A stretch of 15,383 bases of DNA from JBEKLJ01 sp050010255 (GTDB lineage Bacteria; Acidobacteriota; Terriglobia; Bryobacterales; Bryobacteraceae). A program made the position numbers and the translations under genes. Position 1 is the first letter of the stretch; the number at the start of each line of letters is the position of its first letter. Under the pieces are notes generated by a model. The model worked only from the letters and a program-made list of their open reading frames with translations, did no database searches and was not told the DNA's origin. Location: assembly GCA_050010255.1 (NCBI GenBank), contig JBEKLJ010000067.1:1-15383 (forward strand). The letters are read 5' to 3'. Shown in pieces: positions 5,903-12,222 of this stretch.

Positions 5903-7522
5903 GTGGCGGACGGTACGGTGGATCGGGTATCTCTGGCAGACACTGACATCCTGACCGCCATTTTCAAGAGCCTGGCCGTGGGTGTGATTGTTTGTGACAT
6001 CGACGGGAGGTTCATCTTCTTCAACCCGGAGGCCGAGCGGATACTGGGCAGCGGCGCGAGGCACGCGGGAATCGCGGAGTGGTCGGCCCTTTACGGTTGT
6101 TACCTGCCCGACATGGTCACACCCTATCCACCAGAGGAACTGCCGCTCGCCCGGGCCATGCGAGGGGAGGATGCGCTCCACGAGTTGATCTTCATTATGA
6201 ACCCGCGACAGCCCGCGGGTCTCTGGATAGATGCCAGCGGAACGCCGCTGCGGGACAGTTCGGGCACGTTACGCGGTGGCGTTGTCGTTTTTTCCGATGT
6301 CAGCGTACTTGAGGATTTGCGGCGCAGCAAAGCGGCCGTTCCGGCATCCGTGACACCAGCGCCTGAGCCACGCGATCCGGTTGAGAACCGCCGCGACGTG
6401 GTTTCCGAACGCTTCCACCTGTTCCGCACGACGTACGAGCAGCTAGTCATGGCGGTCGAGCAGACGGCTGACAGCATCCTGATCACCGACAGCCGGGGAA
6501 TCATCGAATACGTGAACCCCGCCTTCGAGACAATAACCGGCTACTCCGCTGCCGAGGTGCTGGGGCGGAAACCGAGTGTGCTGAGATCGGGAAAGCACGA
6601 CGCCGAGTTTTACCGTGACCTCTGGGGCAAGCTCGCCTCCGGCGAACGGTTCCGGGGAACGATCATCAACCGCAAGAAGTCGGGCGAACTATATTGGAGC
6701 GATCAGACCATCAACCCGATCAGGAATGCCGCTGGGGCCACGACCCACTTTGTCTCCGTGCTGAAAGACATGACCGCGTTGAGGAAGAGGCAGGAACAGG
6801 AGTTTCATATGCAATTGGCGCGGGAGATTCAACAGCGGTACTACACCACGACGGCTTCGCTGCCCGGCTTCGACATTGCGGCCGCGGCCTATCCTGCGGA
6901 TGAGACGGGGGGGGACTACTTCGATTTCCTTCCGCAGCCGGACGGCTCGCTCTACATCATCCTCGCCGATGTCGCGGGTCACGGGTTCGGATCCGCTTTT
7001 ATGATGGCGGAGACCCGAGCAACTCTGCGGGCGTATGCGACAACGGTGCCGGACATATCTTCTCTACTCAACTGCCTCAATCGCTCCCTCGTTGCCGACC
7101 TCGCTGGAAATCGGTACGTCACAATGTTCCTCGGCCGCATCGACCCACAGAAACGGTCGCTGGAGTATGTCAGTGCGGGGCATGAACCGGGTTACGTGCT
7201 GCGCTATTCCGGCGATATCGGAGCCGTGCTCGGCAGCACCGTGCCGCCCTTGGGACTTTTTCCTGATCAGCAGTTTTGTTCCGGTCAGGTGGTTCCGCTC
7301 GAGCACGGAGATACGATTGTGCTGCTGACGGACGGGATCACGGAGTCGATGAATGCTGACGGGGGTCTATTTGGTTCCGATGGCGCACTGGGTTTCCTCA
7401 GACCCCAGCGGCAGAGCACCGCGGACGAGCTTGTGCGGGGGCTTTACCTGGCTGCTCGCACGTTTGCCGGCGGCGCATCACAGGTCGACGACATCACGGC
7501 GGTTATCTGTAAGGTCGAGTAG
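5903..7522 (+). CDS. PAS-PAS-SpoIIE (PP2C-type) serine/threonine phosphatase
   Basis: A 539-aa cytoplasmic signalling protein. PAS1 spans about 15-135 (AVGVIVCDIDGRFIFFNPEAERILG). A Pro/Arg linker follows, then PAS2 at about 178-295 (SILITDSRGIIEYVNPAFETITGYSAAEVLGRK is its core; GYSAAEVLG at 213-221). A helical connector AREIQQRYY (306-314) leads into a SpoIIE PP2C domain (about 315-538). Metal-binding acidic motifs are intact: ETGGDYFD (334-341), ADVAGHG (355-361), LTDGITE (475-481) and VDDITAV (528-534). Such proteins dephosphorylate anti-anti-sigma (STAS) partners and so set sigma-factor release, with PAS domains as sensors. No STAS or anti-sigma gene is next to it, so the target is elsewhere. 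The GTG start is decided by AAGGAGG 8 nt upstream. Confidence 0.93.
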   Translation: MADGTVDRVSLADTDILTAIFKSLAVGVIVCDIDGRFIFFNPEAERILGSGARHAGIAEWSALYGCYLPDMVTPYPPEELPLARAMRGEDALHELIFIMNPRQPAGLWIDASGTPLRDSSGTLRGGVVVFSDVSVLEDLRRSKAAVPASVTPAPEPRDPVENRRDVVSERFHLFRTTYEQLVMAVEQTADSILITDSRGIIEYVNPAFETITGYSAAEVLGRKPSVLRSGKHDAEFYRDLWGKLASGERFRGTIINRKKSGELYWSDQTINPIRNAAGATTHFVSVLKDMTALRKRQEQEFHMQLAREIQQRYYTTTASLPGFDIAAAAYPADETGGDYFDFLPQPDGSLYIILADVAGHGFGSAFMMAETRATLRAYATTVPDISSLLNCLNRSLVADLAGNRYVTMFLGRIDPQKRSLEYVSAGHEPGYVLRYSGDIGAVLGSTVPPLGLFPDQQFCSGQVVPLEHGDTIVLLTDGITESMNADGGLFGSDGALGFLRPQRQSTADELVRGLYLAARTFAGGASQVDDITAVICKVE

Positions 7523-7885
7523 CCCCGCCTGCCATCCGCGAATGACTCACAGAAGGCGCCTGACGGTCCGCCAGATGCAGCCGGTGTGGGCGAGGTGGTG
7601 GCCGCCCTTCAACGCGATCTGCGACGGCGGCGGGCAAGCAAACAGGCCGAAGGAAGGAAGGAGGGGACGGAGAGGTATGTCAGAAATCGTTTGAAATGAG
7701 GCGCTTCCGTGTTTTTCCGTACCTGAAGGAGGCGGAGCCGACCCCTTCCAGGGTCGCCGAACTCGCTCGGGATAGATAAGGATGGAAAAAAAAGGTCCCA
7801 CGGAGGCCATCGGATGTACAATCGATGGTGGCCAGGAAGCCAAAGTGGAAATCCTGGCCGAACCCGATAAGGAGCCGAGTTTTCT
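7523..7885. other. 363-bp intergenic region before the PEP-CTERM gene
   Basis: It holds a purine-rich tract (about 7647-7675), a CGACCC/GGGTCG hairpin (7739-7756), an A8 run (7786-7793), a possible 43-codon leader ORF from ATG 7782, two hairpins (7807-7828 and 7830-7859), and the AAGGAG Shine-Dalgarno (7869-7874) of the next gene. The frame of the SpoIIE gene stays open for 58 codons after its TAG, which is not significant at this GC content. I see no transposase or RNA gene. Confidence 0.55.
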
Positions 7886-7913
7886 ATGTCTAAGCTGTTC
7901 TTGTTCATTGTGA
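7782..7913 (+). CDS. Possible 43-aa leader ORF overlapping the PEP-CTERM start
   Basis: ATG 7782 opens a 43-codon frame ending at TGA 7911-7913, 28 nt inside the PEP-CTERM gene in another frame. The product begins MEKKGPTEAIGCTIDGG and has a charged middle (EAKVEILAEPDKEPS). AAGG touches the ATG, too close for a usual Shine-Dalgarno, and a GGGATAG-like sequence lies further up. I recognise no family. It may be a chance open frame in a less GC-rich leader, or a leader peptide coupling to the downstream start. Confidence 0.2.
   Translation: MEKKGPTEAIGCTIDGGQEAKVEILAEPDKEPSFLCLSCSCSL
7807..7859 (+). promoter_or_regulatory. Tandem hairpins in the PEP-CTERM leader
   Basis: CCATCG/CGATGG (7807-7828, 10-nt loop) is followed one base later by GGCCAGGA/TCCTGGCC (7830-7859, 14-nt loop). 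The second ends 9 nt before the AAGGAG Shine-Dalgarno. A -10-like TACAAT (7817-7822) lies inside the first loop. These could be operators or 5'-UTR structures; function is inferred. Confidence 0.35.
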
Positions 7914-8617
7914 CGCTGGTGCTCTGCGGGTCTGCGTCCGTCCTGAAGGCGGGTGTGATCTATCAAACTGGATTTGAGCCCCCTACTTTTAGCACTGGTA
8001 TCACGTTAAATGGCCAGGGTGGCTGGGGTGTTATCGGGGGGTCTTTGACTGTAGTGGAGACTTCAGTGGTCGAGAGTGGGACTCAGGCCGTACAAGTTCA
8101 GCCTTCCACGCCCAGCCTCGACGGAGCATATCTCCCCTTCGCAACGCAACTAGCTGGCCAAGTCGTTAACTTCACCATCGACGCGGATTTTTCCGCCACC
8201 GGAACACCATCTTTTTGGACTGTGCTGGGCACTCAGTACAACAGCTCACCGCCCAACATCGACTTCAACATCGACCCGAGCGGCCAGATTCACATCTTCA
8301 CTATGGGAACAGACCATCCCACAGGAGTGTCAATCACACGCGGCGTGTGGAATCAGTACGAACTGGAGGTTAGTTTCCTCAATGATACGGTCAGCGCCTT
8401 CTACGACGGCGCGCCAGTTCTTCAAGGAGCGTCCTTCTCTTCGACCGGTACTACGCTTGGGTTGGTTGCATTCTACTCCCAGGCAGGTGCGACAACGGAC
8501 CAGGGCTTCTTTGACAACTTGTCGATAACAGCGTCGGTCCCCGAGCCGGCTACCTTCGTCTCCCTGCTTGGTGCAGCAGTGTTCCTACTGGTGATGCGGC
8601 GCCAGCGATGCGCATAG
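7886..8617 (+). CDS. PEP-CTERM sorting-domain protein, exported
   Basis: A 243-aa exported protein. The signal peptide is about 1-22 (MSKLFLFIVTLVLCGSASVLKA). The body is Ser/Thr/Gly-rich beta-sandwich-like sequence, such as FEPPTFSTGITLNGQGGW and GVWNQYELEVSFLNDTVSAFYDGAPV, which resembles a LamG/concanavalin-type fold. The C-terminus is a classical PEP-CTERM tripartite tail: VPEPA (218-222), a hydrophobic helix (about 223-236) and a basic end MRRQRCA. Exosortase/EpsH cleaves such tails, and the proteins end up on the surface or in exopolysaccharide. No exosortase is in the window, so processing would be in trans. AAGGAG lies 11 nt before the ATG. Base use is less GC-rich than in its neighbours. 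Confidence 0.9.
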   Translation: MSKLFLFIVTLVLCGSASVLKAGVIYQTGFEPPTFSTGITLNGQGGWGVIGGSLTVVETSVVESGTQAVQVQPSTPSLDGAYLPFATQLAGQVVNFTIDADFSATGTPSFWTVLGTQYNSSPPNIDFNIDPSGQIHIFTMGTDHPTGVSITRGVWNQYELEVSFLNDTVSAFYDGAPVLQGASFSSTGTTLGLVAFYSQAGATTDQGFFDNLSITASVPEPATFVSLLGAAVFLLVMRRQRCA

Positions 8618-8982
8618 CCGGATTGGACGGCAGGCACTCGGCCGGAACAGCGATTCGCCCGCCCTTGCCGATGCGTTGCGACGCCTAAGCACGGTGCGCT
8701 TCCGAAAGCCGATCTGGGCATGCGTTGCCGGACCGACTCAAGGTATTCGCCGTATTCCCGCTTTAATCCTCTGTGTCATGCGGTCTTGGACTGCGCGCGC
8801 TGCATCGAGACCGTTCGTTACCGACGGGCGAGCCAACTCTTAGCGCGACAGCTCGCACGCGGCACGCCGCTCCGGATCGTTCGGCGGCTTGCGGGCTACG
8901 GCGTACGCGCCGGCTGGTGTTTGCCGATGCTTCCGAGGGCCGGCGCCAGGCGGCGAAGCCCGGTCAGCCTCGGGCTAAAAGT
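8618..8982. other. 365-bp convergent intergenic region
   Basis: It lies between the 3' ends of the PEP-CTERM gene and the astacin-like protease. Visible features are small dyads, CGGCG-TACG-CGCCG (8899-8912) and AGCCCG/CGGGCT (8957-8976), and the word TTGCCGATGC twice (about 8664 and 8923). Arg-rich open frames cross it on the plus strand, but they have no family motif or start signal. I call no gene. Confidence 0.5.
8957..8976 (-). terminator. Hairpin downstream of the astacin-like protease
   Basis: Perfect 6-bp arms AGCCCG/CGGGCT with an 8-nt loop, 6 nt past the protease stop. No T-run follows on the minus strand, so the terminator role is tentative. Confidence 0.3.
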
Positions 8983-9813
8983 CTACCGTCGCCCGCGCGG
9001 TGGCGCTTTGGCCTTGGGTTTCGGTTTGGCGGGCGTACCCGTTTTCTTGTAAATTTTCGCCGCAAATGCCGCGTCGGATGCGTCGATATCCAAGCCGCCG
9101 ATGATCGGCTTGCCGTCTTTCGTGAGCTCGCCGGCAATCTGGTAGCACATGATCGACCTCGGGTCGGGGGTGGTTCCCAGCAGCGAAGATTCTTCTAGCG
9201 GCGTCAGCACCTGCTGCCGCACCTCTTCCTCGCTCCACCCCTGGGTCCGCTCGAAATACTCGATCGCCTTGGCCGGGTCGATCTTGTCCACGAGCGCCTT
9301 GCGCATGTGCTCATGTGGGAAGCCCAGCGTGTGTCCCGTCTCATGTCGAATCACGCGGTGGTATTCCGATTCCTCCGTGCTCATGCTGAACTCCTCCAAA
9401 TTCATGGTCTGTTCGTTCTTGGGAATGTGGAGGATGTCCGTCCCCAAATAGGACCAGTACCCGCCCGTCTCGCCGCCCACTCGCGCGATGCGGACCTGCG
9501 GGTCAGTCTGGGTCTCAAGGAATTTCACGTTCGCGGTGGCGCTCCAGGCATTCATATGCTGGAGGATTCTCTTCCGCAAGTCGGCCGGCGCGTTGTCCAT
9601 GAATCCCACGGTCAGCCGTACTCCCCCGATCCCCCAGTATTTGGTGGTCACAACTGCTATGCGCTCGGGCGTGGGTTTGAAGTCCTGCAGAACTCGGGTG
9701 AGTCGATGCAGCGGCGGGTGGTTTAACGGGTTGATATCCACCGCGGTGCGGGCTGCGGATACCAGCAGTTCCAGCGGCAGGCGTTTTGGCGTACAAACGA
9801 GGATCTGTTTCAC
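8983..9813 (-). CDS. Astacin-like (M12A-type) zinc metalloprotease
   Basis: A 276-aa protein. The zinc site HETGHTLGFPHEHMR (157-171) matches the metzincin HExxHxxGxxH motif with the astacin-type GFxHExxR continuation; ligands are H157, H161 and H167, and the base is E158. A Met-turn SIMCYQ follows at 220-225. The strand-rich N-terminal lobe includes WGIGGVRLTVGFMD (60-73) and the helix APADLRKRILQHMNAWS (75-91). The C-terminus is a basic Lys/Pro tail (KPKPKAKAPPRGRR, 263-276). There is no signal peptide or cleavable propeptide segment, unlike most astacins, so it may be cytosolic or exported by another route. The GTG start is supported by AAAGGA 7 nt upstream and a strong promoter. It is a single-gene unit. 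Confidence 0.88.
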   Translation of the reverse strand: MKQILVCTPKRLPLELLVSAARTAVDINPLNHPPLHRLTRVLQDFKPTPERIAVVTTKYWGIGGVRLTVGFMDNAPADLRKRILQHMNAWSATANVKFLETQTDPQVRIARVGGETGGYWSYLGTDILHIPKNEQTMNLEEFSMSTEESEYHRVIRHETGHTLGFPHEHMRKALVDKIDPAKAIEYFERTQGWSEEEVRQQVLTPLEESSLLGTTPDPRSIMCYQIAGELTKDGKPIIGGLDIDASDAAFAAKIYKKTGTPAKPKPKAKAPPRGRR

Positions 9814-9848
9814 TCGACGGTCCTTTCCGGCTTGCGCCAGTGTTGGAA

Positions 9849-9877
9849 AGATTACTCCACTTTTGGAGCGAAGTCAA
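9849..9877 (-). promoter_or_regulatory. Sigma70-type promoter of the astacin-like protease, with spacer dyad
   Basis: The minus strand has TTGACT (9877-9872), a 17-nt spacer and TAATCT (9854-9849), close to consensus in both boxes. The spacer contains the dyad CTCCA-CTTT-TGGAG (9855-9868), placed where a bound repressor would block polymerase. The expected start, near 9842, gives a leader of about 28 nt carrying the AAAGGA Shine-Dalgarno. Confidence 0.6.
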
Positions 9878-9935
9878 TCAAATTGAAGGGTGTCATCGGG
9901 ATCTTTTCTGCCCGCCCGTACCGCAAAATGAATGC

Positions 9936-10046
9936 ATGGGCAGCAACCGTTTCACGAATAAACTGCAGGAGGCTATCAGGTCCGCGCAGCGCAAGGCCGG
10001 CCTCGCGCGGCGCTTCGCTTCGAACGGCGTGAGAGGATCGGGCTAA
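9936..10046 (+). pseudogene. Short ClpB/Clp-N-like N-terminal fragment
   Basis: ATG 9936 opens a 36-codon frame starting MGSNRFTNKLQEAIRSAQ. FTNKLQEAIRSAQ fits the opening helix of ClpB and other Clp N-domains (pattern FTxKxQEAxxxAQ). The similarity ends after about 20 residues: the expected HxxI...HLL continuation is absent and a stop follows at 10044-10046, inside the 3' end of the convergent DUF6599 gene. There is no Shine-Dalgarno. It could be the relic of a disrupted clpB copy or a chance match over a short stretch. Confidence 0.28.
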
Positions 10047-10939
10047 CGAATTCTGTCTGCCAGGGCGGCCGCGAGAGCGACAATGTCCGCGCCCGCCTCA
10101 AGACCCGTGAAGCCGCCGATGTAGCGGCCCTTGCGAAAGACGCAGAGGCGGCCGAGGTACTTGTCATTGGCCTCGAAGCCCTCGTCGGCGATCCGGGCCG
10201 CGCGGCTCCCCCCGATGCGGGCGCGCAGCTTCGCCATGACGGCCGCCGCCGCTTCGGGCGTGTCCTCCCTCACCACGAACGCCTTGCCGTAATCGTACTG
10301 CGCCACGTAGCCGCGCCTGAGCGCGCGTAGCCCGAGGACGCTCTCCGGCACCATGCGGATGGACTCCGCCCGAAGCCGCTCGGCGGGGAACCAGGCCAGT
10401 GCGCCGGGCGGGTCGTTGCGGCCAGGAATGCGCTGGGCGAAGGCGAGCGCGAACTGGCGCAGGAGCTCGGGCTGGTCGCGGTCGCTCGAGATCTGGACGA
10501 AGTACTTGTCCTTGACGAAGATCGTCTGGCGCGGAACCACCTGGCCGGCGACGCCGATCTTCTCGGTCGCCACGCGGGGATCGCGGTTGGCGGTGTAAAC
10601 GCCGTAAGCCCACTCGGGATCGGCCATCTCGAAAACGTCGAAGACGAGCGTGCCGGCGGGCGACTCGCAGTTCACACCGTCCATCTTCACCACGCGGTAG
10701 AGGATGTAGCCTTCGGCGTTGCCGTCCATATACTCGAAAAGGTTCTCGGCGGTGTAAGTGCGGCCCTCGCCCTGCTGTTTCCAGCCGGGCGCCAGGCCGC
10801 ACTCCGGCGCTTGGGCAGCTCCGGCGGCGGCGAACAGCAAGACTAGACCACAAAGGCGCGGAGCGCGCAGAGAGCCACGCCCGCATCGAGATCTCCGCCT
10901 CCTCTGCCTCTCCGCGGTGCGTTGAATCGCAGTGGTCAC
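10043..10939 (-). CDS. DUF6599-family exported protein
   Basis: A 298-aa protein of unknown function. The core fits DUF6599: PGWKQQGEGRTYTAENLFEY (51-70), MDGNAEGYILY (71-81), VFDVFEMADPEWAYGVYTA (99-117) and VKDKYFVQISSD (142-153). The GTG at 10939 overlaps the TGA of the upstream reductase gene as GTGA, so translation is probably coupled; longer upstream starts would lie inside that gene. The N-terminus has an unusually long Arg-rich n-region (11-28), then a hydrophobic stretch LCGLVLLFAAAGAAQA (29-44), read as a Sec signal peptide. That n-region and the first part of the hydrophobic core are encoded by an imperfect inverted repeat (10847-10926), so the export signal seems repeat-derived. 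The role is probably with the reductase, which is inference. Confidence 0.75.
   Translation of the reverse strand: MTTAIQRTAERQRRRRSRCGRGSLRAPRLCGLVLLFAAAGAAQAPECGLAPGWKQQGEGRTYTAENLFEYMDGNAEGYILYRVVKMDGVNCESPAGTLVFDVFEMADPEWAYGVYTANRDPRVATEKIGVAGQVVPRQTIFVKDKYFVQISSDRDQPELLRQFALAFAQRIPGRNDPPGALAWFPAERLRAESIRMVPESVLGLRALRRGYVAQYDYGKAFVVREDTPEAAAAVMAKLRARIGGSRAARIADEGFEANDKYLGRLCVFRKGRYIGGFTGLEAGADIVALAAALADRIR
10847..10926. repeat. Imperfect inverted repeat of the CCRCRGAG-type inside the DUF6599 gene start
   Basis: The left arm (10847-10874, beginning ACCACAAAGGCGCGGAG) and the reverse complement of the right arm (10891-10918, beginning ACCGCGGAGAGGCAGAG) agree at 18 of 28 positions, and most differences are A/G exchanges. 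The purine-rich wording resembles a repeat family seen between genes in many environmental bacteria (of the form ACCGCAGAGGCGCAGAG). Here it lies in coding sequence and encodes the Arg-rich N-region. Confidence 0.5.
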
Positions 10940-12087
10940 GCAAACAGCTCCTGAGCGCGGAGCATGCGCCGCGCCACCTTCACTCCGTTGGGGCACTCCA
11001 CCTGGCAGCCCGGGCAATCCGAGCAGCGCGCAGCGAGCTCCAGGCTGGCGTAGTGCTCACGGCCAAGCGCGAACTGGCCGTAGCCTTCGGCATACATGAG
11101 CGAGCGCAGCACCTCGGCCACGGGCAGGCCCTTGGGGCAGGCGCCGTCACACTCGCCGCACATGCGGCAGTAAAGCGGCCGGATCCGGTCGAGGTGGGCC
11201 GTGAGCGTCTTCTCATCGGCGGCGCTGAAGGGAGCCGGCATGGACTTGAAGTTGTCCTCGAGCTGCTCCATGTCGGTCATGCTGGGGATCGTCGTGCCGA
11301 TCTTCGGGTTCTTGAGCACCCAGCGCAGCGCCGCGCCCATGGCGCCCTCGCGGGTGAGGATGGCGCGATTGGGGCTGCCTTCCCGGTTCCTCCGAAAACC
11401 CCCAGCCATCACCTTCATGGCCACCAGGCCGAGGCCGGCCGCGTGGGCCTGGTCGATGAGCGCGTCGAGGGACGAACCCATGGAGAAGTTGTAGGAGATC
11501 AAGAGGACATCGATCTGGCTGGACCGAATGGCGGCGGGGATGATGGAGGCGTGGCCGCTGTGGAGGGACACGCCGGCGAAGCGGATCTTGCCGGCCTTCT
11601 TGGCGATCTGCTGGGCTTCGAGCAGGTCGGGGGTGAGTTCCTCGGCGCTGCTCTTGCCGTGAAGGTGCCAGACATCAACGTAGTCCGTGCCCAGCTCCGA
11701 CAGGCTCTGGTCGAGATGCTCGAGCGCGCCCTGCTTGTCGTGCGCCCCGGTCTTCGTGGAGAGGTAGAGCTGCTTGCGCCTGGACTTCAGCGCGGTCCCG
11801 ACCATGCGCTCGTTGTTGCCGCCCTGGTAGCCGCGCGCGGTATCGAAGTAGTTGATGCCCATGTCGGCCGCGCGCTCGATGACGCTTGGATCGGACGTGA
11901 TCATGCAGCCGCAGGCGACGCTGGTCACCTTCATGCCCGTCTTGCCGAGCGTGCGGAATACGGGTTTCCCGGCGGGCGCGGGCGCCTCGGGCACGGGTGC
12001 CTCGGGTGCCGAGCGCGTCGGAATGGCCAGGCCGGCCGCGGGCAACGCCAGGCCAGCGGCGAGAAAACTGCGTCGTGAAGACCTCAT
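10936..12087 (-). CDS. Tat-exported aldo/keto reductase with C-terminal 2x[4Fe-4S] domain
   Basis: A 383-aa oxidoreductase. ATG 12087 is chosen because AGGAGG (12100-12095) lies 7 nt upstream and a twin-arginine signal SRRSFLAAGL (4-13) follows. A Pro/Ala/Glu linker (27-40) leads to the AKR barrel (about 42-300). The catalytic tetrad is visible as D82 and Y87 (FDTARGY), K112 (LSTKTG) and H143 (WHLHG). The C-terminus adds two ferredoxin-like cysteine sets: C307, C310, C313, C317 (CRMCGECDGACP) and C355, C358, C361, C365 (CSDCPGCQVECP), suited to two 4Fe-4S clusters. Such proteins belong to the ferredoxin-AKR family; the substrate is unknown. Tat export fits a folded, cofactor-loaded enzyme. 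The next gene overlaps its stop, and a Tat-exported DUF362 gene diverges from it. Confidence 0.92.
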   Translation of the reverse strand: MRSSRRSFLAAGLALPAAGLAIPTRSAPEAPVPEAPAPAGKPVFRTLGKTGMKVTSVACGCMITSDPSVIERAADMGINYFDTARGYQGGNNERMVGTALKSRRKQLYLSTKTGAHDKQGALEHLDQSLSELGTDYVDVWHLHGKSSAEELTPDLLEAQQIAKKAGKIRFAGVSLHSGHASIIPAAIRSSQIDVLLISYNFSMGSSLDALIDQAHAAGLGLVAMKVMAGGFRRNREGSPNRAILTREGAMGAALRWVLKNPKIGTTIPSMTDMEQLEDNFKSMPAPFSAADEKTLTAHLDRIRPLYCRMCGECDGACPKGLPVAEVLRSLMYAEGYGQFALGREHYASLELAARCSDCPGCQVECPNGVKVARRMLRAQELFA

Positions 12088-12175
12088 GAGCACACCTCCT
12101 AATGGCGCGGTTACGCGGGCCGCCAAGACCGGGCAGAATCCCGCAACCCGGCCGCGGGTGGCAACGCCCCTTCGC

Positions 12176-12181
12176 TATAAT
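12176..12181 (+). promoter_or_regulatory. -10 of the DUF362 gene
   Basis: A consensus TATAAT, preceded by CGC, lies 41 bp before the ATG. No convincing -35 is seen 16-18 bp upstream. The GGAGG Shine-Dalgarno is at 12210-12214. Confidence 0.45.
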
Positions 12182-12222
12182 CGAACAAGAAGCGTCATTC
12201 TGCAAACTCGGAGGCCCCTCGC

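Noticed and set aside
7520..7699. 58 open codons in frame after the TAG of the SpoIIE gene, considered as stop readthrough or a decayed extension
   Set aside because: An open run of this length is expected by chance at this GC content, and the phosphatase already ends at a normal PP2C boundary (VICKVE).
8720..9198. Plus-strand open frames after the PEP-CTERM gene, considered as a transposase relic
   Set aside because: Translations are Arg/Ala-rich and show no DDE or HUH motif; no terminal inverted repeats or target duplication are visible.
10940..11017. Longer DUF6599 start inside the aldo/keto reductase gene
   Set aside because: It would overlap the reductase by 80 bp and push the signal peptide far inward; the GTGA overlap at 10939 is the simpler start.
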